The translations under genes were made by a program, and so were the position numbers. Positions 1 to 6,017 of a stretch of 14,915 bases of DNA are shown here, piece by piece; the stretch's first letter is position 1; every line of letters starts with the position of its first letter. Source of the stretch: CAZNPW01 sp964575185 (GTDB lineage: Bacteria > Pseudomonadota > Alphaproteobacteria > Rhodobacterales > Rhodobacteraceae); NCBI GenBank assembly GCA_964575185.1, contig CAZNPW010000064.1, positions 1 to 14,915 on the forward strand, read 5' to 3'. Below the pieces are notes generated by a model. That model had not been told where the DNA came from. It made no database searches and worked only from the letters and a program-made list of their open reading frames with translations.

Positions 1-621
1 CGCCGCGACGGCGGGCGACCCGGGCGGCAGGAACAGCAGGTCGACCGGCAGCGCCGCGGCGAAGACCACCGCCTCGAGGAGCGCGCGCGCGAGGTCCGCC
101 TCGGCCTCCCCCGCCCCGGCCACGACCAGGACCGGCCCCTCGCCGCCCGCCACCAGCCAGGCCCCCGCGACCCGCGCCCGCCCGATCACCCGCGCCAGCG
201 CCGCCGCCAGCGCCGGCGGCACCGCACCCGGCGGACCGAACCGCCGCGGCGCGGCCGCCACCTCCTCGACCTCGCCCGCCAGCGTCGCGGCAAGCCAGTC
301 CACCGCCTCGGGCGGCAGGAACGTCGCCCCGTCCACCGCCAGCCCCAGCCCCTGCCCCGCCAGCATCTCCACCACCACCCGCCCCGGCAGCGCCGCATAG
401 GGCGCAGGCCCCCCGGCGAACCCCGCGAGCCGCGCCTCGTCCTGGAAGGCCAGCACGAACCGCCCCTCCTCCAGCGCCACGACCTCCGGCTCCAGCCGGT
501 CCCCCGCGGCCTCCGCGGCGAGCCACAGCACCAGCTCCGCCTCGACCAGCGCCCCGTACCAGCGCAGCCGCGCGGCGTCGTCGCCGTCCATGATCGCGCG
601 CAGCTCGTCCAGAAGGGTCAT
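1..621 (-). CDS. SseB-family protein, C-terminus beyond window
   Basis: Reading leftward from ATG at 619-621, the frame stays open for 207 codons to the window edge, so the C-terminus is missing. It starts MTLLDELRAIMDGDDAARLR. The central stretch, about residues 53-112 (RFVLAFQDEARLAGFAGG, then PYAALPGR and an LPPEA..WLAATL segment), is the layout I associate with the SseB N-terminal domain family as found in Rhodobacterales. That family is named after a Salmonella protein but is widespread and of unknown biochemical role. The sequence is very rich in Ala, Gly, Leu and Glu, with no signal peptide or membrane helix. The ribosome-binding site is poor (a G-rich GGTGGGGGTAG about 10 bases upstream). 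It lies 143 bases downstream of the glycosylase gene on the same strand, but a likely terminator separates them. The family call is from memory of the sequence pattern and is moderately sure. Confidence 0.72.
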   Translation of the reverse strand, partial: MTLLDELRAIMDGDDAARLRWYGALVEAELVLWLAAEAAGDRLEPEVVALEEGRFVLAFQDEARLAGFAGGPAPYAALPGRVVVEMLAGQGLGLAVDGATFLPPEAVDWLAATLAGEVEEVAAAPRRFGPPGAVPPALAAALARVIGRARVAGAWLVAGGEGPVLVVAGAGEAEADLARALLEAVVFAAALPVDLLFLPPGSPAVAA

Positions 622-667
622 GCGCCCCGCGCTACCCCCACCCGGCCGGACCCGCAACCCGCCCCCT

Positions 668-697
668 CTTTCCGGCTCAAATACTCCCGCCGGAGGC
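668..697 (-). repeat. Rhodobacterales-type interspersed element, copy 1
   Basis: On the minus strand this reads GCCTCCGGCGGGAGTATTTG followed by AGCCGGAAAG. It closely matches a second copy on the plus strand at 12315-12345 (GCCTCCGGCGGGGATATTTG, then CGGGGAAGATG). A CTCC/GGAG mini-stem followed by TATTT gives it a terminator-like look. From memory, elements of this form recur between genes in Rhodobacterales genomes. Here it lies in the 143-base gap between the glycosylase and SseB-family genes. Confidence 0.6.
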
Positions 698-736
698 AGA
701 CCCGAAGCGGGACCTGCGCAGCCAGGCCCGCGACAC

Positions 737-759
737 GAAAAGCAACGCGCCGAAGGCGC
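737..759 (-). terminator. Probable intrinsic terminator after the uracil-DNA glycosylase gene
   Basis: Read on the minus strand, five bases after the glycosylase TGA, there is a perfect 5-bp GC stem (GCGCC and GGCGC, at 747-751 and 755-759) around a TTC loop. Five bases further on comes TTTT (738-741). This is a short but typical rho-independent layout, rather far from its U-tract. Confidence 0.45.
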
Positions 760-764
760 ACGAT

Positions 765-1367
765 TCACGCGGCCGACAGCGCCGCCGCCACCGCCGCGCG
801 CAGGGCCGGCACCGTCTCGGCCTCGAACCAGGGGTGCCGCTTCAGCCAGCCGGTGTTGCGCCAGGAGGGGTGCGGCAGCGGCCAGTCGCCCCGCGCGGCA
901 TGCGCCCGCCAGTCCGCGACCGTCGCCGTCACGTCGCGCGCGCCGAGGTGCCAGCGCATCGCCGCGCCGCCGACCAGAAGCCGCAGCCGCAGGCGCGGCA
1001 AAGCCGCCATCACCGGCCCGGCCCATGTCGCGGCGCACAAGGGCGGCGGCGGCAGGTCGGACCCCTTCGCGTCGTAGCCCGGAAAGCAGAAGGCCATCGG
1101 CACCACCGCGATCAGGTCCCGGTCCCAGAGCACCTCCGGCCCCACCCCCATCCAGCCGCGCAGCCGCGCGCCCGACCGGTCGTCGAAGGGCCGCCCGCTC
1201 GCGTGCACCCGCGCGCCCGGGGCCTGCCCGGCCACCAGCACCCGCGCGCCCGCCCGGAACCACACCACCGGCCGCGGCGCATGGCGCGTCGCGGTCGCGG
1301 CAAAGCGTCCCGCGCACAGCCGGCAGGCCGCGACCTTTTCGCGCAAGGCGTCGCCATCCCCGTCCAT
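765..1367 (-). CDS. Uracil-DNA glycosylase family protein, Fe-S family-4-like
   Basis: A 200-residue protein expected to excise uracil from DNA in base-excision repair. Four cysteines, C15 and C18 (ACRLC), C94 (AFCFPG) and C111 (PPLC), match in spacing the four iron-sulfur ligands of family 4 glycosylases. Motif A appears as GQAPG (residues 47-51, where family 4 usually has GEAPG), followed by GRPFDDRSG. Motif B is HPSWRNTGW (166-174), with the catalytic-site His-Pro-Ser. I chose ATG 1367 because GAGGGCGAGGGC sits just upstream and the first Cys pair then falls at the usual distance from the start. The longer frame to 1442 adds an unlikely Cys/Arg-rich leader. It is transcribed away from kpsT, with 148 bases between the starts. 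Gln for Glu in motif A may mark a subfamily of broader or different specificity. Confidence 0.85.
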   Translation of the reverse strand: MDGDGDALREKVAACRLCAGRFAATATRHAPRPVVWFRAGARVLVAGQAPGARVHASGRPFDDRSGARLRGWMGVGPEVLWDRDLIAVVPMAFCFPGYDAKGSDLPPPPLCAATWAGPVMAALPRLRLRLLVGGAAMRWHLGARDVTATVADWRAHAARGDWPLPHPSWRNTGWLKRHPWFEAETVPALRAAVAAALSAA

Positions 1368-1460
1368 GCCCTCGCCCTCTATTGTCTTTCGCGCCGCGAC
1401 AGCGCCACACTTTCGCCAGGCGCAGGGACCACATCGAAACAACCCGCGGCCGGAAGGGCG

Positions 1461-1470
1461 GCGTTAACGC
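1461..1470. promoter_or_regulatory. GCGTTAACGC palindrome in the divergent glycosylase/kpsT promoter region
   Basis: A perfect 10-bp palindrome with an AT core lies in the 148-base gap between the start of the glycosylase gene and the kpsT ATG, 45 bases upstream of the latter. It contains TTAAC, one half of a CtrA-type site (TTAA-N7-TTAA), but the second half is absent. It may be an operator, or chance. I see no convincing -35/-10 pair in the gap on either strand. Confidence 0.25.
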
Positions 1471-1515
1471 TTTTCGCGCAGAACGGTGCGGAACGAAACA
1501 GGATCGCCAGGACGG

Positions 1516-2175
1516 ATGATCGCCTTCCAGAACGTCAGCAAGTCCTTCTGGACGGGCAAGGGCCGCAAGGTCATCCTGAACGATGCCTCGTTCCGGGTCG
1601 ACCTCGGCCATTCGCTCGGCGTGCTGGCCAGGAACGGCACCGGCAAGACCACGCTCATCAACATGATGGCCGGCCTCGAAAAGCCCGACCAGGGCGAGAT
1701 CATCCGCACCGCGCGCATCTCCTTCCCCCTCGGCTTCATGGGCGGCGTCGTCTCGAAACACACCGCGGTCGAGAACAGCCGCTACATCGCCCGCCTCTAC
1801 GACCTCGACCCGGATTATGTCGAGGCGTTCTGCCGCTGGATGGCGGGCATCGGCGACTATTTCGACATGCCCATCGGCACCTACAGCCAGGGCATGCGGG
1901 CGCGCTTCTCCTTCAGCCTGATGCTCGCGCTCGAGTTCGACATCTACCTGATCGACGAAGGCATGCCCTCCACCACCGACGTGGAGTTCAACCGGCGCGC
2001 GGGCAAGATCCTGCGCGAACGGCTGATGAACGCGACCGTGGTCATCGTGTCGCACCAGGCGGCGACGCTGGAAAAGTTCGCGCGCTCCGCCGCCGTGATG
2101 AAGGACGGGCGCATCTACATGTTCGAAACCCTGGAAGAGGCGAGGCGTCTTTATGACTACCAGGATCACGGTTGA
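1516..2175 (+). CDS. kpsT: Capsular polysaccharide export ABC transporter ATPase
   Basis: A 219-residue ATP-binding subunit of an ABC-2 type capsule exporter, acting on the cytoplasmic face of the inner membrane with a KpsM-type permease. Walker A lies at residues 38-46 (ARNGTGKTT), the KpsT-type signature is YSQGM (123-127) in place of LSGGQ, Walker B is IYLIDE (143-148) and the switch His is H180 (VSHQ). Length matches KpsT (about 220). ATG 1516 has AGGACGG directly upstream. A GTG 30 bases earlier would add an unsupported leader. The first Gly of Walker A is replaced by Ala38, which is unusual. The next gene starts inside this one (23-base overlap), so the two are translationally coupled. 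No permease gene is adjacent, so it must be encoded elsewhere. Confidence 0.88.
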   Translation: MIAFQNVSKSFWTGKGRKVILNDASFRVDLGHSLGVLARNGTGKTTLINMMAGLEKPDQGEIIRTARISFPLGFMGGVVSKHTAVENSRYIARLYDLDPDYVEAFCRWMAGIGDYFDMPIGTYSQGMRARFSFSLMLALEFDIYLIDEGMPSTTDVEFNRRAGKILRERLMNATVVIVSHQAATLEKFARSAAVMKDGRIYMFETLEEARRLYDYQDHG

Positions 2176-3757
2176 CCGCTATCGCCTGAAACGGCCCGAC
2201 GCCCCGGTCGAGGCCGGACCGGCGCCCGCGCCCGCCCCGCCCCGGCCCCCCGCGGCCGCCGACACGCCCTTCGACCCGCCCGAGACGCAGATCATCGCCG
2301 ACGGCGCGCCGTCGGACGGGGACGAGGGGCTGGACCGGATCCGGGCCGAGGGGCTGACGGGGCGGCAGCTCCGGCTCGCGCGGCGGATGGCGCAGATGCA
2401 CGGGATGCAGCCCGCCTCCGATCACGACGCCGTGCGAAAGCTCCGCGCCGCCGGGATCGACCCTTTCGACCGCACCGCGATGCTCGATGTCGTGCAGCCC
2501 GAAGCGGCCGCCTCGACCGCGCTCGCCCCCCGGGCCGAGCCGCGGCTGCCCGCGCCCGCGGCCCCGATCAAGGTCCCCTCGACCGAGGTGCGCGCGGCCG
2601 AGGCGCAGATGGGCGACATCGCCCGCATCCAGGCCGACCTCTCGGCGCGCAGGCGGCGCCGGTCGCTCCTGCTGGTCGCGCGGCTTGCCGTCTTCGTCGG
2701 CCTGCCGACGCTGCTGATCGGCTGGTACTACTACATGATCGCGACGCCGCTCTACGAATCGAAGTCCGAGTTCGTGATCCAGACCGCCGACGGCGCGGTG
2801 ACCGCCGGGGGGCTCGGGGGTCTGGGCGGGATCGGCGGGTTGATGGAGGCGAACGTCGATTCGATCGCCGTGCAGGGCTACCTGCAATCGCGCGAGGCGC
2901 TGATGCGGCTCGACCGCGACATCAACTTCCGCGCCATCTTCCAGGATCCGTCGGTCGACCCGCTGCAGCGGCTGGCTGCGGATGCCACCGAAGAGGACGC
3001 CTTCCGCGTCTACAACCGCAACGTCAGGATCGCCTACGACCCGACCGAACGGATCGTCAAGATGACCGTCCGCGCGCCGAACGCCGCGCAGGCGGTCACC
3101 ATCTCGAACGCGCTGATCGGCTATGCCGAGGAACAGATCGACGCGCTGAGCCAGCGCAAGCGGGCCGACCAGATGAAGGACGCGACCCTGTCCTACGAGA
3201 ACGCGCAAGGAGAGATGGCCGCCGCCCAGCGCCGCGTGGTGGACCTGCAGCAGCGGTTCGACGTGCTGTCCTCGGATGTGGAGGTGGGCCTCATCACCGG
3301 CCAGATCGGCCAGCTCGAGACCCAGCTCTCGACCGACCGCCTCAGCCTCGCGCAGATGGAGCTGAACGCCAGCCCGAACGAGGCGCGGATGCAGCCGATC
3401 CGCGCGCGGATCGCCGCCATCGAGGCCGAGATCGCGACGCTGCGCAGCCGCCTGACGCAGGGCGGCCCCGGCGGCGTCTCGCTGGCCGAGGTGCAGTCGG
3501 AGCTCCTCATGGCGCAGGCCGACGTGCAGACGCGCCAGCTCATGCTCGCCTCGACCCTGCAGCAGCTCGAGACCGCGCGGATCGAGGCGAACCGGCAGGT
3601 GCGCTACCTGTCGCTGTCGGTCCGCCCCGTGGCGCAGGACGAGGCCGCCTGGCCGCGGGCCTTCGAGAACACGGTGGTGGCGGGGCTGATCTTCGCCGGG
3701 ATATACCTGATGATCGCGATGACCGCGGCGATCCTGCGCGAACAGGTCAGCGCCTGA
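2153..3757 (+). CDS. kpsE: KpsE-like capsule export inner-membrane protein (PCP-3 family)
   Basis: A 534-residue polysaccharide co-polymerase/export protein that should link the ABC exporter to the periplasmic and outer-membrane capsule machinery. It has a long Pro/Ala-rich cytoplasmic N-terminus (1-170) ending in a basic cluster (ARRRRR), then a first membrane helix at about 171-190. A periplasmic domain beginning with TPLYESKSEFVIQ follows, with a Gly-rich stretch (219-230). Next are a long coiled-coil region (about 330-480), a Pro motif (RPVAQDEAAWP) and a C-terminal helix at 505-527. Two helices flanking a coiled coil is the Wzz/KpsE plan. The E. coli protein is about 380 residues, so the N-terminal extension is the main difference. 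The ATG is preceded by GAGGCGAGG and overlaps the end of kpsT. Family assignment is firm. The symbol is by analogy. Confidence 0.82.
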   Translation: MTTRITVDRYRLKRPDAPVEAGPAPAPAPPRPPAAADTPFDPPETQIIADGAPSDGDEGLDRIRAEGLTGRQLRLARRMAQMHGMQPASDHDAVRKLRAAGIDPFDRTAMLDVVQPEAAASTALAPRAEPRLPAPAAPIKVPSTEVRAAEAQMGDIARIQADLSARRRRRSLLLVARLAVFVGLPTLLIGWYYYMIATPLYESKSEFVIQTADGAVTAGGLGGLGGIGGLMEANVDSIAVQGYLQSREALMRLDRDINFRAIFQDPSVDPLQRLAADATEEDAFRVYNRNVRIAYDPTERIVKMTVRAPNAAQAVTISNALIGYAEEQIDALSQRKRADQMKDATLSYENAQGEMAAAQRRVVDLQQRFDVLSSDVEVGLITGQIGQLETQLSTDRLSLAQMELNASPNEARMQPIRARIAAIEAEIATLRSRLTQGGPGGVSLAEVQSELLMAQADVQTRQLMLASTLQQLETARIEANRQVRYLSLSVRPVAQDEAAWPRAFENTVVAGLIFAGIYLMIAMTAAILREQVSA

Positions 3758-3764
3758 GGAACAG

Positions 3765-4595
3765 ATGACGGATGTGACGATCGGCGGCCTGACCGTCGGC
3801 AACGCCCGGCCGCTGTGCGTGATCGCAGGGCCGTGCCAGCTCGAAACCCTTGATCACGCACAGGAAATCGCCGGGCACATGGCCGAGGCCTGCGCCGCCG
3901 CCGGGGCGCAGTTCGTCTTCAAGGCGAGCTACGACAAGGCCAACCGCACCTCGCTGAAGGGCAGGCGGGGCCTCGGGATCGACGCCGGGCTGCGGGTGCT
4001 GGCGGAGGTCCGGGCCATGGGGATGCCGGTCCTGACCGACATCCACGATGCCGAACAGGCCCGCATCGCCGCCGGGGTCGTGGACGTGATCCAGATCCCC
4101 GCCTTCCTGTCGCGGCAGACCGACCTTCTGGTCGCGGCCGGCGAGACCGGGGCGGTCGTGAACATCAAGAAGGGCCAGTTCCTTGCCCCCTGGGACATGG
4201 CCAACGTCGCGGAAAAGGTCGCAAGCACCGGAAACCGCAGGATTCTCCTGACCGAACGCGGCGCGTCCTTCGGCTACAACACGCTCGTGGCCGACATGCG
4301 CAGCCTGCCCGTCATGGCGCAGACCGGCTACCCCGTCATCATGGACGCCACGCATTCGGTGCAGGCCCCCGGCGGACAGGGCGGCGCCTCCGGCGGCGAC
4401 CGGCGGTTCGCGCCGGTGATGGCGCGGGCGGCGGTGGCGGTCGGGGTCGCGGGGGTGTTCATCGAGACGCACCAGGACCCCGACCACGCGCCGAGCGACG
4501 GGCCGAACATGGTGCGGCTGTCCGACATGGCGCGCCTCGTCGCGCTGCTGATGAACCTCGACCGGCTGGCGAAGGCCGCGCCGGTCGCGATGTGA
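3765..4595 (+). CDS. kdsA: 2-dehydro-3-deoxyphosphooctonate aldolase (KDO-8-phosphate synthase)
   Basis: This 276-residue cytoplasmic enzyme condenses phosphoenolpyruvate with arabinose-5-phosphate to KDO-8-phosphate, the precursor of KDO in lipopolysaccharide and in the lipid linker of group 2-type capsules. Diagnostic segments are CVIAGPCQLE (18-27), FKASYDKANRTS, VLTDIHD, IQIPAFLSRQTDLL, NIKKGQF, TERGASFGYN, MDATHSVQ and ETHQDPDHAPSDGPNM. Cys24 in AGPC marks the metal-dependent class (metal-independent enzymes such as that of E. coli have Asn there). It starts 7 bases after kpsE, and AGGA overlaps the kpsE stop codon, so it is very probably co-transcribed with the capsule genes. That suggests a capsule-dedicated or shared copy. 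Confidence 0.95.
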   Translation: MTDVTIGGLTVGNARPLCVIAGPCQLETLDHAQEIAGHMAEACAAAGAQFVFKASYDKANRTSLKGRRGLGIDAGLRVLAEVRAMGMPVLTDIHDAEQARIAAGVVDVIQIPAFLSRQTDLLVAAGETGAVVNIKKGQFLAPWDMANVAEKVASTGNRRILLTERGASFGYNTLVADMRSLPVMAQTGYPVIMDATHSVQAPGGQGGASGGDRRFAPVMARAAVAVGVAGVFIETHQDPDHAPSDGPNMVRLSDMARLVALLMNLDRLAKAAPVAM

Positions 4596-4599
4596 AAAC

Positions 4600-4679
4600 G
4601 GTTCGATATCGCACTATCTGGTGCGATATCGTACTATCTGGTTCGATATCGCACTATCCGGTACGATATCGTAGCAGTT
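4600..4679. repeat. Four 20-bp tandem repeats with CGATATCG cores between convergent genes
   Basis: Units start at 4600, 4620, 4640 and 4660. The first reads GGTTCGATATCGCACTATCT, and the others differ at a few positions, the last losing the CACTATCT part. Every unit keeps the 8-bp palindrome CGATATCG. Unit 4 extends it to the perfect 12-bp palindrome TACGATATCGTA. Adjacent units also pair: CGATATCGCAC (4604-4614) and GTGCGATATCG (4621-4631) form a perfect 11-bp stem around a 6-base loop. Units 2 and 4 can pair over 11 bp in the same way. The array fills almost all the 88 bases between the kdsA stop and the stop of the opposing gene and is much more AT-rich than its surroundings. It could act as a bidirectional terminator without a U-tract, or as a ladder of binding sites about two helical turns apart. 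Confidence 0.9.
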
Positions 4680-4683
4680 TCCG

Positions 4684-5037
4684 TCACACCGGGAGCAGCG
4701 CCACCGCGACCCGCCGGCCCTCGCCCAGAAGCACGTTGTAGGTCCGGCAGGCGGCGGGGGAGGCCATGGGTTCGACCCCCATCCCCGCCGCCTCCATCGC
4801 CGCCACGAAGGGGCGCGGCGGGTGCGCGACCTCGGCCCCGGTCCCCGCGAAGAGCACGTCGATCCGGCCCGCGAGCGTGAGGGGGCCCGCGGTATCCTCC
4901 CACCCGCCCCAGGGTCCGGCGTCCCAGGGCGAGATCAGGCAGGCCCCGCGCAGGACGTGGGTGCCGACCCGGAAGAACCCCGGCCCGTAGCCCGCGATGG
5001 GCTGGGCGCTGTCGTAGGTGACGGGCGTGAGCCTCAT
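4684..5037 (-). CDS. Mth938/AAMDC-like (DUF498) domain protein
   Basis: A 117-residue small protein of the Mth938-like fold, of unknown biochemical function. Recognisable family segments are YGPGFFRVG (17-25), CLISPWDAGPWGGW (33-46), DVLFAGTGAEV (60-70), GMGVEPMASPAACRTYNVLLGEGRRVAVALLPV at the C-terminus (positions 85-117), the last being the family's most conserved stretch. The ATG shares ATGA with the secF stop (4-base overlap), so it is translated by coupling to secF at the end of the yajC-secD-secF operon. From memory this order is common in Rhodobacterales. A link to protein export is only suggested by position. No signal peptide or membrane helix. Confidence 0.85.
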   Translation of the reverse strand: MRLTPVTYDSAQPIAGYGPGFFRVGTHVLRGACLISPWDAGPWGGWEDTAGPLTLAGRIDVLFAGTGAEVAHPPRPFVAAMEAAGMGVEPMASPAACRTYNVLLGEGRRVAVALLPV

Positions 5038-6005
5038 GCGTCGATGTTGGCGTATTGCCCCTTGGCCCCGCCCTTCGGCTTTTCGCTGCGGTCGAGCCCG
5101 ATGAACAGAACGATGTTCTTCGCGACGTAAAGCGTGGAGTAGGTGCCGATCACCACCCCGAACATCATCGCAAAGATGAAGTTGCGGATCACGTCGCCGC
5201 CGAAGACGAACAGCACCATGAGCGCGATCAGCGCGGTCGAGGCGGTCATCAGCGTGCGGCTCAGCGTCTCGTTCGCCGACAGGTTCATCAGGTCGCGCAG
5301 GGGCGTGGTCTTGTACTTGGCCAGGTTCTCGCGCAGGCGGTCGAAGATCACGACCGTGTCGTTGACCGAATAGCCGAGGATGGTGAGCAGGGCCGCCACG
5401 ATCGTCAGGTCGAAGCGCAGTTGCAGCACCGAGAACAGCCCCACCGTCACGATCACGTCGTGCAGAAGCGCCGCCACCGTGCCGACCGCGAACTGCCATT
5501 CGAAGCGGAACCAGACGTAGATCAGGATGCCGAGACAGGCGAGGCCGACGGCCAGGAAGGCGGCGGTGATGAGCTCGCCCGACACCTTGGGGCCGACCGA
5601 TTCGACCGATGTGAAGGCGATCCCCGGCGCGATGACGCGCAGCGCGTCCTCGACCCGTGTCAGCACCTCCTCCGAGATGACCGACCCGTCCTCCTGCACG
5701 CCGATGCGGATCTGGGCCACGCGCTGGTCGGGGCGGAAGGCGGGGTCGAACACCTCGGTGATCGAGACGTCGCCGAGGTTCATGCCGTCGAGCGTGGACC
5801 GCCAGGCGGCCAGGTCGATCGGCTCGGTCGTCTCGGCGCGGATCGTGGTGCCGCCGCGGAAGTCGATGCCGTAGTTCAGCCCCAGCGTGAAGACCGCGAC
5901 GATCGACAGCACCGACAGCAGGACCGACACGCCGAAGGTGACGTATTGCAGGCGGAAGAAGTCGATGTTGGTCTTGACCGGAGCCAGACGCAGACGCCAT
6001 GCCAT
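5034..6005 (-). CDS. secF: Protein translocase subunit SecF
   Basis: A 323-residue inner-membrane subunit which, with SecD and YajC, uses the proton gradient to help pull preproteins through SecYEG. The first helix lies at about 21-41, followed by the conserved LNYGIDFRGGT (43-53), a periplasmic domain (about 55-140), then five helices. The signature GYSVNDTVVIFDRLREN sits at 211-227. Length matches the family (about 310-325). The ATG at 6005 has AAGGGGA upstream and lies 12 bases after the secD stop. It overlaps the following Mth938-like gene by four bases. The separate secD and secF arrangement is as in E. coli, not fused. Confidence 0.97.
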   Translation of the reverse strand: MAWRLRLAPVKTNIDFFRLQYVTFGVSVLLSVLSIVAVFTLGLNYGIDFRGGTTIRAETTEPIDLAAWRSTLDGMNLGDVSITEVFDPAFRPDQRVAQIRIGVQEDGSVISEEVLTRVEDALRVIAPGIAFTSVESVGPKVSGELITAAFLAVGLACLGILIYVWFRFEWQFAVGTVAALLHDVIVTVGLFSVLQLRFDLTIVAALLTILGYSVNDTVVIFDRLRENLAKYKTTPLRDLMNLSANETLSRTLMTASTALIALMVLFVFGGDVIRNFIFAMMFGVVIGTYSTLYVAKNIVLFIGLDRSEKPKGGAKGQYANIDA

Positions 6006-6017
6006 GGCCGGTTCCCC

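Noticed and set aside
1464..1471. CtrA binding site upstream of kpsT
   Set aside because: Only one TTAA half is present. No second half follows at the seven-base spacing, so I list it only as a palindrome.
834..2156. A 440-codon plus-strand frame spanning the glycosylase gene and out of frame across kpsT
   Set aside because: It crosses two well-supported genes and an intergenic region, and its product is Arg/Pro/His-rich without motifs.
2042..3802. A 586-codon minus-strand frame opposite kpsE
   Set aside because: Arg/Asp/His/Gly-rich shadow of a GC-rich gene with no recognisable domain. KpsE on the plus strand explains the region.
4600..4679. Direct repeats as a possible CRISPR array
   Set aside because: Units are directly adjacent with no spacers, are only 20 bp, and there are no cas genes nearby.
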